Shown: piece after piece, positions 1-11,414 of the stretch | Layout of the letters: every line of letters begins with the position of its first letter | Position numbering within the stretch: position 1 is the stretch's first letter | Origin: Tilletiopsis washingtonensis | Lineage: Eukaryota > Basidiomycota > Exobasidiomycetes > Entylomatales | Reading direction: 5' to 3' | Length of the DNA: 64,000 bases | Assembly: GCF_003144115.1 (NCBI RefSeq) | Contig: NW_020312020.1 | Coordinates: 283,935 to 347,934, forward strand | Made by a program: the position numbers and the translations under genes | The notes under the pieces: model-generated | What the model was told of the DNA's origin: nothing | The model's input: only the letters and a program-made list of their open reading frames with translations | Database searches by the model: none

Positions 1-447
1 GACTGCCGCGGCGCGCCGCTCCCACAGCGCCAGCAGGCGCGGCCGTGGCGTGCGGTGCGGAGCTCTTCGGCGACTGCCAGACGTCCCGCGTGCAGCCTCC
101 GCACATGCCGCCAAGCCGCCACCGCACCCTGAGCGTGCAGAGCGCACAGAGCAGGACAGCTGCACAGAGCGTCTGCGCATGGAGCCAGCCTTACAGTATC
201 TGATTAGCGCGGGAGAGCGCCACTGGGCGTGGCCCGCCAGCAGCGGACCCTCGGCGAGAGGCCGGCTCTAGACCGCAGCGGGGCCCGCCATTTGCCTGCC
301 CGCTCAGCGACGTCCGTGCGCACCAGCCCGCAACCAGCCAGCGCAAGGGACAATGCAATCGGTTCATAGGTCGTGAGGCAGAGTACATGAGGGAGCAGGC
401 CAAAGCGGGAATGGGAGAAGGGAAGCGGAAGCGGAGCAGGCGCAGAG
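1..447. other. Gene-free left edge
   Basis: This stretch lies downstream of the PRP8 stop codon. Open frames on both strands are short and resemble no family. It probably holds the PRP8 3' untranslated region and the edge of the next intergenic region. Nothing else is seen. Confidence 0.5.
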
Positions 448-3121
448 CTACGCGAACTGGTCCTCGATGTCGGCTGTGTCGCCGTCGATGTCGCCCGAGT
501 CGCCAAAGGTCTGTGGGAGGACAGCAGGTCAGCACATTGCGGTCACGCATCGCACACGTCAGCACTCACAAGGAAGGCCGTCGGGCGGTGCACCTCGGCC
601 CAGAAGGGCTTCGGCACGTCGAGCTCGTAGCTCGTCTTCATCGTCGGCGTCCACTGCGCGCTGAGCGAGAGGCCGTAGTTCCAGCGGCCCTCGGAATGCG
701 CCGGCACGAGCGTGGTGCCGAGGATGCGGTCGGAGAGCAGCAGCTGGACGCGCTCGCCGAAGGCGCGGTCGAAGCCCTGCGGGTTGCCCGCGGCGTCCAT
801 GGCGCTCAGCTTGCGGCCCCACTCGAAGCCCGCGACGCTGAGCGAGTAGGCCGAGACGCTGACGGAGCCGGGCGTGAAGGCGCAGGTCATGCACACGCTG
901 CTCGCGCCCCACTCCTGGTGCGCAGCCATGGTGCGCGCGTGCGTGACGACGTCCTCGGGCGCCAGGTAAGCCTGGTCCACCGCCTGCGTCTTGATCCAGC
1001 CGAGCGGCTCGAGGTCCTTGAGCATGTAGTCGTGCTGCGGCAGCTCGGCGGGCAGCTCGACGCCGTTGTTGCTGCCGCGCTGCGGCACCCACACGATGAC
1101 CTTGATCTCTTTGACCGACGGCGCATCCGCCGGCGACGAGCCGTACATGTAGCCGGCGACCTGCGTGCGCAGGTCGGCGTTGCAGATGAACGTCTTGATG
1201 AGGTTCTTCGGGCAGACGTAGGTGATGGCGCCGGCGTCCTCCTTGATGTCCTCGTTGGAGACGTACAGGTGCTGGCAACGCAGCGGCAGGTTGGTGGCGC
1301 TGAGTGCGCGCACGCGCCAGTCGCTCTTGCTCGAGAAGGCCGTGTTGCCGTACGCCGTCGTTGTGGTGACGAGCAGCTCGTCGCCGTGCACGTTGGCCGT
1401 GCGCGTCTGCGTCGCCGTCACCTGCGCGGCGGCCTCGGCGCCCTTTTCGAGCTCCTGCATCTGCTGCCGCTGCACCGACGGCGCCGAGATCTCCATGCCG
1501 AGCAAGATGTCGCGGATCTCGCTCGACGTCAGCGACGCGACGTTGACCGAGTTGCGCTTGCCGTAGTCCTGCAGGATCAGGTCGCGCAGCGCAATCTCGA
1601 CCTTGATCCACTCGTCGTCGGAGAGCGTCGGCCAGATGTGGTGCGGCTCCGTGACCGTGCTGACGTTGGGCCGCAGAATGATCTTGGCCTTCTCCTGGTT
1701 GACGTGCAGCGCACGCAGCAGCAGCAGGCAGCGCGAGAAGGCCGTGTACGACGAGATGCTCTTCAGCCAGTCGTCGTACAGCGAGTAGAGCACCATCTGC
1801 GGGCCCTTGGCGCCGAGGATCAGGTCGCCGAACTTCTCGAGCTTGACGAGCGCCTGGAAGGGAATCTGCAGCTCCGAGCCCTTGATGGTGATGTTCGGGA
1901 AGTCGAGCAGGTGCACCTCGAGCGGGTCGAGCATGCCCTTGCGCGTCACGATGATCTGCTTCGGCTGCTCCTCGACGGGCAGCGAGCGCACGAGCGACGT
2001 GACCTCCTCGGCGCACTTCCACTTCGCCAGCTGGCCGAGACGCTTCTGGCCCGCCCACACGGACGTGTGGATGACCTTGAGGAACACCTGGCCCGTGCGC
2101 GGGTTGAGGATGAAGATGGCGCCGTTGATCGGCTTCGTGACGAGGTTGCCCTCGAACGTGCGGTGGATCGTGACGCGGTACACGTTCGTGTCGTCGACCA
2201 TCCAGATGACGGCGTTGCCGAAGAGCTCGGCGTAGTTGGCCGAGTTGAGGTACGGCTCCGTCGGCTCGGAGCTGTACAGCTGCAGGCCCTTGCGGATGCG
2301 CTCGCGCAGCACGTGCAGCGCCGGGTTCGCCTTCATGATCTTGGCCATGGCCTGCTGGATCAGCGGCTTGCTGCCGGGGAACCAGTTGCCGTATGCGCTG
2401 TGCATCGTGTACGCCAGGTCGACGGCGATGAGCGCGCCCGTCGCCGACGGGTAGATCGACGTGCTGTCCGACGAGTAGTCGAGGAACTTGGCGCGAGCAT
2501 AGCGCTCCACATCGTGCGAGTCAAAGTCGCCCCAGCGCAGCTGCACGTCGAGCCACCACTGGAGAGGGAAGGATATCAGCAAGTGCGGCAGCGACGCCCA
2601 CAGACAGCACGCACCTTGTTTGAGCTCGTGCCGTCGAGCACGTCGCGCGAGTCGGTCAGCAGCGACGGGCGGCTCATCGGCCACTTGTAGCTGGCGAAGA
2701 GCAGCACGTCGGCACAGCTCGAGTTCATCTTGTACGACTTGCGCGGGTGGATCGTCTCCTTCTGCACCGTCTCGATCTGCAGCGCCTCGAGCTCCTGGTC
2801 GAAGACCTGGCACAGGTCCATCACGACGGACTCGTGGATCTTCTGCCACAAGTGCGCGCGGAAGATCTGGATGTACGAGATCTTGAGCGTCGGCAGCTTG
2901 CCGTGCATGAAGATGCCCGTCAGGTCGAGCTGCACCTGGAAGCCGACGTAGACGTTGGCGCGGTTGAGCGTCGGCGACCACCAGAGCGTGAAGCGACGGT
3001 TGGGAATCTGGTTGAGACCCGAGCGCTGCGCGTTGGTGAGCTTCTTGCTCTTCATCGACTCCTCGAAGCCGCTGGCCTTCTCCCAGAAGAGACCCTCCCA
3101 CGTCGTGAAGGCCGTCGCGGC

Positions 3122-3163
<42 letters not shown>

Positions 3164-6100
3164 GGCAATGACGTCCACGCGGTAGTTGTTGAGCGCCCAC
3201 AGCTTGCCGTCGTGCCGCTGGTTCGTCCACATGAACGGCGAGTGGCGCAGCAGGCGGAACTGCGTGAAGTACTCGCGCAGGCGCCAGCTCTTGTCGTAGC
3301 TGAGAATCGTGCGGTCGCGCTGGAAGAGCGTGTTGATGCGCGGCAGGCCGCGGTCCCAGCTGTCCTCGAGGTCCTCGAGCGTGAGGCGGCGGTTCTGCGC
3401 GGCGGCCTCCTTGCGCTTCTGCGCGTACTCCTGCCACACGCGCGCGCTGTCGGTGAACTCGGCCTCCCACGGCTGGATGTAGCGATACAGGTTGGGAATC
3501 AGCTGGTCCTCCTCGTGCGTCATGCCGGAGCGGAAGTGCGTGATGCCCGTGTCGGTCTGCTTGCTCCAGCGCAGGTCGGAGGCCGGGATGAGGCAGTGCG
3601 ACATGCTCAGCATGCCCAGGCCGCCGAGCTCCTTGGGCGTGTAGAAGACGGCCGGCGGGAAACGGCTCGGCATCTTGGAGTTGAGGCCCATCTTGACGCG
3701 CGTCTGGCACTTGTTCTCGGCAATGACGAGGTACTCGAGCAGCTCCGTCGTGTGCACGACGGCCTCGCGGTAGTACGTCATGAGGCTGATGAGCGTCGTG
3801 TTCCACTTGCTGATGATCTTGGCAAACGTCGTGGCGCCGGCGGCCATGAGCGTCTGGCGGATGCGGTTGCGGAACGCCTGGATGCCCTCGTCGGACACGC
3901 GCACGTACGCCTGGCTCGTGCGCTCGCCCGAGTCGGTGTGCACGAGCGACCAGACGCCGTCGCGCTCGTCGTGCACGTCGCCCGCGCGGCACTTGGGCAG
4001 GATGCGGATCTCGAAGTTCTGCATGCTGAACAGCAGGTTCGGGTTGTCCTTGCTGTACACGCTGACGAACGTGTCGTCCCAGTCGATCGTCGTGAGCGCG
4101 CGCGGCAGGCGGTTCTTGATCTCCCAGAACGCGGCGCGGCCGAGGTTTACGTCGTGCTTGATGAGGCGCATGCGGCAGTCGCGCGGCCAGCACTTGCGGT
4201 TCGCGTAGCCGATGAGGTTCGAGTTGTTCGGGTCCGGGTTGGCGCTGAGGTAGCGCTGGATGAGGTCGCGCGACTCGTCGGCCGTGAAGCGGAAGAAGAT
4301 GTGGATGCGGTCGACGTAGCGCGTGTACATGCGGATCGGGTGCTTCGTCTCCGTCGCCGTGTCGCGGAACTGCAGGAAGCCGTTGGGCATCTGCGGCGGG
4401 CCGGCCATCTCCGACGCGCGCTGCAGGCCGAGCACGAGCAGGTCGAGGATGAGGCCGTAGTACTGGAACACGAAGCCCGAGAACTGCAGGCCGCGGATGA
4501 GGCCGTAGGCATTGACGTGCGCCATGTCCTTCCACACGATCGAGATGTTGTTCTTCGACGTGATGTAGTCGGCCAGGTTGGAGTCCATGATGAGGCGCAG
4601 CAGGCGGTTCAGCAGCGTCAGGTCCATCTTCTCGTACACGCGCGCCAGCGTCGTCTCCATGAGCACGTTGCACTGCCCCTCGGCCGTCTCCCACACGCCG
4701 TCGAGGTTGTTGATTGCGTTGCACCACTTGTACACCAGCAGCGGCGGCGGCTCCTGGTCGCTGGGTTTGATCCACGCCGGAAAGAGCTGCCGCTTGTCCG
4801 CCTCGTAGCAGAGGTACTGGTCCAGGTACGCGTCCGTGATCTTCTCGATCGGCTCGACGTCGTACGTGGGGATGAGCTTCTCGTACGTGTCGAAGAACTC
4901 GAGGCCGACCTCCTTGAAGGCGCGCTGCGTGAGCATCAGGCGCTTGATGCGCGCCAGCGTCTCGTGTGGGTTGTCGAAGGCCTGCTCGACGAGCGCCAGC
5001 TCCTCGCGCTGGTTCTGATTCAGGCGGCCCTTGACGCTGTACGCCTCCTTGAGCTTCTCGAGCGCGAGCACGAGGAGCTTCGTGTCGTGCTTGAAGTTGA
5101 GCGACGGGAAGGGGATCGGCTGGAAGCGCCGCGACTCGAGCCAGTGCACCGTCGACGTGTAGATCGCCACGGCCGACTCGGACGTGATGTAGGGGCCGTC
5201 CTTGAGGTACGAGTTCTGGCGCTCCTGCTCGGCCTTGAGGTAGAGGCGCGTGAGGCGGCCGAGGTTCTTGCGTGCGACCGTCTTGTCGACGGTGGCGCCG
5301 CGGCGGATGCGCTCGCGGTTGTAGTGCGCCACCGACGTCCACCAGTCGGACTTGCTCTTGATGTAGCGCAGGATCAGGTTCTCGACGGGCACGGGCATGC
5401 CGGGCACCTTCCACGGCACGTTGGCCTTCCAGCAGCGCCACGCCTCGGACAGGTGCTGCATGATCGTCTTAGCCTTGTTCTGCTTGACGCCGTCGGGCAG
5501 GTTGTCGAGAATGTCGTGCATCACCGCGGCACGCAGCTCGAGGTCGAAGTGCGACTCGACACGCTGCTTCGTCACCGTCGTCGAGTTGTTCTTGCTGTTG
5601 CGGCCCTCGAACTGGCGCGCCAGCAGGTTGCCAAGCCAGCGCTCGAGCAGCGGCGTGATGCCGCGCAGGAAGAACATCCAGATGCGCCACGACGGCGCCC
5701 AGAAGCCGACACCGGGGCCCTTGCCGACCGGCCCGCTGTTAAAGCGGTGGTAGATGACGTGCTTGAGATCCTTGCACGCGCGGATCTGCCGCATGATGCG
5801 GTACTTGTACCGGTACGCGCCCGTCAGCTGGCCGATGTGGTTGAACGTGAACTGCAGGCCGTCGGCGAGCTGGAAGGCATCGACGTTGCCCAGCCGGTAC
5901 ATCACGAAGCTGTCGACGACGAGCTTGACGAGGCGCGCCATCTCGCGCACAAGGTGGAAGGCGTTGCCGAAGCGCGACTTCTTGCGCTCCTTGGTCGTGA
6001 GCGTCTTGACGGGCTTGAGCGAGAAGTTGTGGTCGAGATGCAGGTACGTGAGGCCCTTGCGCGCGACGAGCAGTGAGAGCATGTTGTGCGCCTGCCGCTC

Positions 6101-7869
6101 AACCTGCAGGCCCGCCTCGACCCAGTCGATGCTCGTCTGCTGGAAGAACTTGGTGCCCTTGAGCTGCTTGAGCAGGTACTTGCGCGTGTGGCTCTTCGGC
6201 GGGCGCGAGCCGAGCGAGTTGGCGACCCAGCGCTTCAGCAGCTTCTGGTACGAGACGCGCGTCTTGACGGGCAGGCCCGTCGGCGCGTGCTCCTGCCACC
6301 ACGAGCTGATGAGCGGAATGTCGAGCACGCGGCGCATGCGGCCCGAGCGCTGGTTGTACGGCGCCGGCGCCCACCACAGCGCGATGGCGTCGGCCGTGAG
6401 CTCCTGCGTGAGCTCCTCCTCGGCCAGGAACGGCGCGACGTGGTCGGGCAGCGTGAAGGCGATCTCGTCGGGCAGGTCGTCGTCGCCCTCGACGCCGACG
6501 CCGAAGACGTCGTCCTCGTGCGCCACAACCGGCTCGCCGTCGTCGAACACCGGCCGGAAGGCGTCGGCGTTGGCGAGGCCGCGGCTCGAGATGGGGTTGA
6601 GCACCGGGTCAAAGTAGAATGCCGGCAGGTCCGGGTCGTCGGTGCGCACGTAGACGTTGCGCGGCTCGTGGTACACGCCGAGGTGCACCGAGCGCGGGCG
6701 ACTGTTGTACAGGTGCGGGAACGCGACCTTGTACTCGGTGCGGATCTGGTGCCGAATGATCACCTTGCGGATATCGTTGAACTCGTCCCAGTCGGCGTTG
6801 TGGTCCTCGACGTCGGTGAAGAGCGGCTCGAACTTGGGGCCGCCGGGGATGGCCACGTTGAGCGCCTTGGCCGTGAAGAAGCTCTTGTCGTCGAAGAGGT
6901 AGTGGTAGTTGCGGTCGCCGGCCGTGTCAAAGTCGCTGAGCAGCGTCTTGCCGATGCGGTGCAGCGCCGACATCTTCGGCAGGTCGAGCGACCACGTCTT
7001 GTACGAGGGGCCGTTGACGTAGCGCGGGTTGTCCGACAGCGGCTTGTGGTCGTAGAACCAGTCGATGATCGGCGCGTCCTCCTCCTCGTCGAGCTCGAGC
7101 TGGATCGCCTCTAATGGCTCGACGTCGAGCAGGTTGTCGCCGTAGTCCAACGGCGGCTCCTCGTCGTCGAACGGCGGGAAGCGCATGCGCTTGAAGTGCC
7201 GGCGGTCGCGCTTCTCGCGCCGCATCGCCAGCCACATGGCCGCCCACTGGGCGTGGTAGACTGGCTCGATCACGCGCGGAATCTGCGGGAGTGTGAGAGA
7301 GTGGCGCGGCATCGCAAGCTGTGCTGGCACGCACCTCATTGACAAACGAGATGGCGCCCGTGATGTGGTACAGCACCGGCACCTCGCGCACCTGCTCCCA
7401 CGGCATCGGGATGTTCTCCAGCAGCTTGAGCATGGCGTGCGGCAGGTACTTGAGCGCACCGAGATGGCTGCGCTGCGGGTCAGCCTGCGCACTCCACAAC
7501 TAGCCTTCAATCGACGCACACTCTCTTGTCGCTGCGGAACTTGCGGTTGCTCATGTCGCCGTGATCCTTCATGATCTTGCGCAGGTGCTCCGGCGGCAGC
7601 TCCTGCTTGCCCGTGTCGATGATGCCCGTCTTGCCCTTGCGGTCGCCGAAGCGCCGCGACTGCGTCTGCGTCCACTTCTTGGACTTTTGTGCGAGCGCGG
7701 CCGCCGAGAGCGACGACGGCTCGCCGGTCGACGGGCCGGCATGCTCATGCGGCGTCGCCACAAAGCCGGGCGGCGGCGGCAGCTTGGAGCTCGAGGCGCC
7801 GTTGGCCTGCCGGCCCTTGGGCCCCGTCGGCGCACCGGCAAAGCCCGGCGGCGGCGCCGTGGTCGGCAT
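448..7869 (-). CDS. PRP8: Pre-mRNA-splicing factor Prp8, U5 snRNP core scaffold
   Basis: Prp8 is the largest spliceosomal protein. It cradles the U5/U6 RNA active site in the nucleus and contacts both splice sites. Five exons are inferred: 7869-7520, 7467-7335, 7282-2615, 2558-570 and 510-448, giving 2400 residues, normal for the family. Similarity is nearly continuous. It covers the PRO8NT region ([15 protein letters not shown]), the PROCN block, the U5- and U6-snRNA-binding regions, the RNase H-like domain IV ([14 protein letters not shown]), and the C-terminal MPN/Jab1 domain ending at HRPTAFL. The last exon adds a short acidic tail ([18 protein letters not shown]). The first 60 residues are Pro/Gly-rich and poorly conserved, as usual. 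The four introns are 52-59 nt. The PRP8 intein found in many fungi is absent. The gene is transcribed divergently from the acidic gene starting at 8301. Identity is certain and the exon edges are very likely. Confidence 0.97.
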
Positions 7870-8300
7870 GCTGGGCTGCGGAGAGGCGTGCGCCAGCTGC
7901 TGCTACACGAGGCGGCTCGAGGGTGGCGGCGGCGAGCGGAGCGCTCGGGTATGCGGGCGCGGGAAGACGAGGTGTCTGTGTGCACCTGTGCCGCAAGCGT
8001 CGAGGGAAAGGAGGGTGGGGAGGGGCGGGACAGGGTCGTGGCGGAAGGAGCACAGGAAGCAGCAGCGCTGCAGTGGCGCCGCGTCGCGCAGCGCAGGGAC
8101 GAATGGTCGTGCGGCGGGGCGCGGCACGTGACGCGCGGATGGGGTAACGCTGGGCGGCGCGAATACAAACGCCGGCAGGGTGCAGCCGCGCGGATACAAC
8201 TCGGCAGGCGCGAATACAAGCTGCTTCGCCTCGAGGTGCACGGTCCTGGCGGCACGGCCGACCTCTCCACCTCATCAACCCCTGCCTGTGCCCACTCATC
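7870..8300. other. Divergent promoter region between PRP8 and the acidic gene
   Basis: This is a 431-bp shared upstream region. It contains three copies of a GAATACAA/GGATACAA motif (listed separately). No other clear element was recognised. Confidence 0.5.
8161..8219 (+). promoter_or_regulatory. Three-copy GATACAA-type motif in a divergent promoter
   Basis: GAATACAA at 8161 and 8212 and GGATACAA at 8192 each follow a CGCG-type dinucleotide run. They stand out in a GC-rich region by being AT-containing and repeated at 31- and 20-bp spacing. They lie 81-140 bp upstream of the start at 8301 and about 300 bp upstream of PRP8. A role as a protein-binding repeat is inference. No known factor site was recognised. 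Confidence 0.35.
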
Positions 8301-9007
8301 ATGTCTGCAGCCGCGCCGGACGGGCCGCAGGTTGATCGCGACGACGACGCCGTCATGACGCCGTCGGCCAGTGCGCAGCCGCAGCAGGCCTCGCCCGCAG
8401 CCGCAGCCGCACAGCAGCCCGAGGGCGCGGCGCCCAGCACCGCACCGGCACCCGCCTCGCCGCCGCGCTCGGCTCAACAGACGCTGCATGTCGTCGCGTC
8501 ACCAAGCAAGAAGACGCGTGCCGTCGATGTGCTGGCTCTCGACGACACGGGCACGTCGGGCGATGATGCTGGCGAGGAGGACGAGGAGGAGGAGCTCGAG
8601 GCGCAGCCGCTCTCGTCGCGCACGCGTGGCGCATCCCACGGCGGCGACGAGGAGATGGACGACTTCCGCATCACGAGCGCACGCCGCTTCGACGCTACTC
8701 GCAAGCCCAAGGCGCGCAAGCAAGACGTCGGCAAGGAGGGCCGTGTGAGTGAAGTGCGGGTCGCGGTGTGAAGCAGGCGTTCGAAGACTCGAGATGTGGC
8801 GAAGTGGGGAGCGACGACGTTATGGGTGGCCCTAGACCGATGTCCACTCGTGCTGACACTCTCGCGGCTCTCAGCTGCTCGACGAAGATATCCGGCAGCG
8901 CTATATCCGAGGTTTGTCTGACGGGAGCTTGGCATGCCACGTCGGCGCTGACCCATCTCATTGCAGAGATCGGCGACATCTTCGCCGAGCCTGGCGTCTC
9001 TAAGTGA
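8301..9007 (+). CDS. Small acidic low-complexity protein, unknown function
   Basis: Three exons are inferred (8301-8744, 8875-8911, 8967-9007), giving 173 residues. The N-terminal half is Ala/Pro/Gln-rich. A central acidic run (DDAGEEDEEEELEAQ) is followed by a basic stretch (RRFDATRKPKARKQD). The C-terminus (LLDEDIRQRYIREIGDIFAE) looks like a folded helix and is assembled from all three exons, which supports the splicing model. The second donor, GTTTGT, is weaker than the local GTGAGT norm. The bipartite acidic/basic make-up suggests a nuclear or chromatin-associated protein, but I do not recognise the family. It is divergent from PRP8. Confidence 0.65.
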
Positions 9008-9498
9008 GGCGTGCTGCTGCTCGCCATCAACCCCAGCGCCGCGTCCTCTCGGCCCACTTCTCTCGCGTCACGCTCTCTGTTCAGCTCCCTTCTTCATCAT
9101 GTACCACCACCCATGCATCCGTCATTCACGCGCGTGTCTCAGCGTCCTCTCATGACGCGGCAGCTATGCGCCTTCGCCGCTCTGACGCCATGGTGCCCTT
9201 ACGAGCGCTGCGGCCAGTCGATCTGTCCCTGCGCGACTCCATCCCGCGTAAAGTAAGAGTCCTGGCGTCGTGAGCGGACGACGGCCGGCGGACCCAGTGT
9301 GCGTCGAGGAGCACCTCGCCAGTGCACAACTGCTCTGATGAGCGGCGCGCAGCGAGCCTAGCATAGCACACATCACAGCTTCACCGCAAGTGGCACTTCC
9401 TGGGCTCGAGCACGAGATGGCGATCTCATTTTGACAGCGCGTCGCTGTGCACGCCCAACTAAGACCCCCCCACACTCTCTCTCTCCTCCCCTCCAAGC
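9008..9498. other. Convergent intergenic region, nothing recognised
   Basis: This is 491 bp between the ends of the acidic gene and the SmG gene. It has pyrimidine-rich patches near 9465-9500 but no coding frame with family resemblance and no recognisable RNA gene. Confidence 0.45.
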
Positions 9499-10290
9499 TC
9501 ATCGCATGTTGATGGCCTCCAGTCCCTCCAATGATGTCACTGATGAGCCGCGCACGACCTGAAGTGAGAGGGAGAGCAGGTCGTCAGCAAGATGCGCGTG
9601 CGTGCGGCAGCGACACTCGCTCGGCAGGCGCGGGACATCCAATCGGGATGCCAGCGGCGGACGGGACTGCGCCCGCGCCTGGTCACTCGCGTCTGCGTCT
9701 ATCGCATGCGCCATCAGCAGACAAAGCTTGGCCAAGCGACCCGAGCACAAGACCGGCTCCGAGACATGATGCCACGCAAAGCAGCGCTCGCCGCTGGAGC
9801 CTGCGCCCTCCCAGCAAAGGTCCAGGTGCTGCTGGCGAGAGGCCTCGACCTCCACGCCCAAACTGAGCCCAGCCGCATCCTATCCTGCGTACTTGCGCTG
9901 GTGCGCACATCGTTGAAGAGCGACGAGCCGCAGCAGCACTCGCTGCTTTCGCAACGCCCACGTAGTCTGCCAGCTCGAGATCTCTGACTAACGGGCCGCC
10001 ACATCACAAGTCGCCCGCTCTGCACCTCGCCCTCGCCGCCTCAGCACACCAGACATCACCACCGCCGCACGCGCCTCATGATGCGATCTACTCACCACCG
10101 TGCCGCACCCTGCGCCCTCCTTCCACGCGCCCGCGTCGTTGCGGTCCATCTCCGTCGCCTCGTCGACAACAAGGTTGAGGAAGATGTCGAAGCCGCGCAG
10201 CGTGCCGTTGAGCTTGCGCCCGCCCTGGATGTTGACGCTGATGCGCTTGTCGAGGAACTTCTTCAGCTCGGGCTGCGAGACCTTGGCCAT
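9499..10290 (-). CDS. SMX2: Small nuclear ribonucleoprotein SmG
   Basis: SmG is one of the seven Sm ring proteins that bind the Sm site of U1, U2, U4 and U5 snRNAs. Exon 1 (10290-10096) carries the Sm1 motif (ELKKFLDKRISVNIQGGRKL, then GTLRGFDIFLNLVVDE). Exon 2 (9558-9499) carries Sm2 (VVRGSSVTSLEGLEAI). The product is 84 residues, against about 76 in human. The extra length lies in the loop between the Sm motifs (DRNDAGAWKEGAGCGT), at the end of exon 1. The intron, 9559-10095 (537 nt), is about ten times the local norm. A further small exon inside it cannot be excluded, but none is needed to complete the fold. It lies 2.2 kb from PRP8. Confidence 0.9.
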
Positions 10291-10398
10291 GGTTGCAGAG
10301 CGAGGGGTGAGGTGTGGGGGTGAGGGTGGGAGGAAGGCGGTGCCGCGCGATGGATCTGCGATTTCGACTCGGCGCGCGGCGCGTTTTCTATTGCGCGA

Positions 10399-10424
10399 CT
10401 ACAACGAGCGTCGCTCGGTTGTAG
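10399..10424. repeat. Imperfect palindrome CTACAACGAGCG / CGCTCGGTTGTAG
   Basis: The arms 10399-10410 and 10412-10424 are reverse complements except for one extra G. They lie 109-134 bp upstream of the SmG start, a reasonable place for a dyad operator. No known fungal factor site is recognised. Confidence 0.4.
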
Positions 10425-11086
10425 TGCGGCCGCCAGGGTGTCAACCCGGCCTTGCTCGCCGTCGTTGCTCCTTCTCGACCACATCCCTCGCGCCTCTCTG
10501 CGACCAGGCCCGCGCTCCACTCGTACGGCACTGCCAACCCGATCTCTCACAAAGCATGCGTGACAAATAAGGTCATCGGGTCTTGGCACCGTGCGCTGCG
10601 CTGGGTCAGGGGCGCTGTGGTGAACGGCCACGAGCCGCGGCGTGCGCTCTGCCCGTGACGACCCCTCAGCCGCGACGCCACGGTCTCAGCACGCCAACGA
10701 GGAGGAGCAGGGGCGCCCGGACGACTCCATCCGGCAGCTCTTGAGGGCGCAGCACGCACCCGAGGCGTTGAGCTGGCTGCGGCGGCCTGCATGTGTGACG
10801 GCGGTCTAGGCCGTGCCGCCATGTTGGCGCAATAGAGTGGCCCGCGCCCAATGTGGCACCGCATGGGCGTCGCCACGTATGCCGCCCACGCACGAGCTCC
10901 GCACCTCCTCGAGCTATGCGCGGGTGAGCGCCTGCTATCACTCATCTCATCCCTGACCGCCCCTTCTCTTTGCTAAGCCAGCGCAGGGGCACCGCAGGGG
11001 CGTTGCACGTGTGGTCGGCGTGCCGAGTGCGTCATCCATCTGGCCGGAAATGAGGCACAGGCACATTCTCTTTCGAGCGGAGCCGC

Positions 11087-11244
11087 GCGCCAGCGGGTGC
11101 CGAGGGCGCAGAGATGAGATGTGGGTGGGCGTCGAGGAGAGCACGCGGCCGTTGCTGCGCCCCATATCGCGCCAGCGGGTGCCGAGGGCGCAGAGATGAG
11201 ATGTGGGTGGGCGTCGAGGAGAGCACGCGGCCGTTGCTGCGCCC
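11087..11244. repeat. Tandem direct duplication, 76 bp copies at 82 bp period
   Basis: The segment 11087-11162 is repeated at 11169-11244 with no difference that I can see by eye. A 6-nt spacer (CATATC) separates the copies. The duplication lies 170-330 bp upstream of the transporter start, in what is probably its promoter or 5' leader. Perfect identity implies a recent event. Confidence 0.9.
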
Positions 11245-11414
11245 ATTCCGCGATACGGCCCTCAAAAGGCCCACGAGCCGCCGCCGAGCCTCCACTCTCA
11301 CCGTCTCGTTTCTCGTTCCCTTTCCCGTTTCCAGTCCCTCTCCCACACTCGCTTCTCTCGCAGGTCCTTCGACGGAGCTTCGTCCGTGCACCGGCAGCGT
11401 CCTTCTCGGCGGCC

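Larger units (their letters stand above)
10291..11414. other. Divergent intergenic region, SmG / MFS transporter
   Basis: This 1.1-kb region holds an imperfect palindrome at 10399-10424 and a tandem duplication at 11087-11244, both listed separately. A pyrimidine-rich stretch at about 11280-11370 probably marks the transporter 5' untranslated region. Frames read through but show no conservation. Confidence 0.45.

Noticed and set aside
387-2690. A 767-codon plus-strand open frame opposite PRP8
   Set aside because: It is an antisense shadow of a highly conserved GC-rich gene. Its Arg/Leu/Asp-rich sequence mirrors the Prp8 codons and matches no family.
2615-7282. Possible PRP8 intein
   Set aside because: Many fungi carry one in this gene, but the conserved Prp8 sequence runs without interruption and the total length is normal.
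9559-10095. A box C/D small nucleolar RNA in the SmG intron (GTGATGT near 10055)
   Set aside because: The C box is imperfect, and no D box or terminal stem sits at a proper distance.
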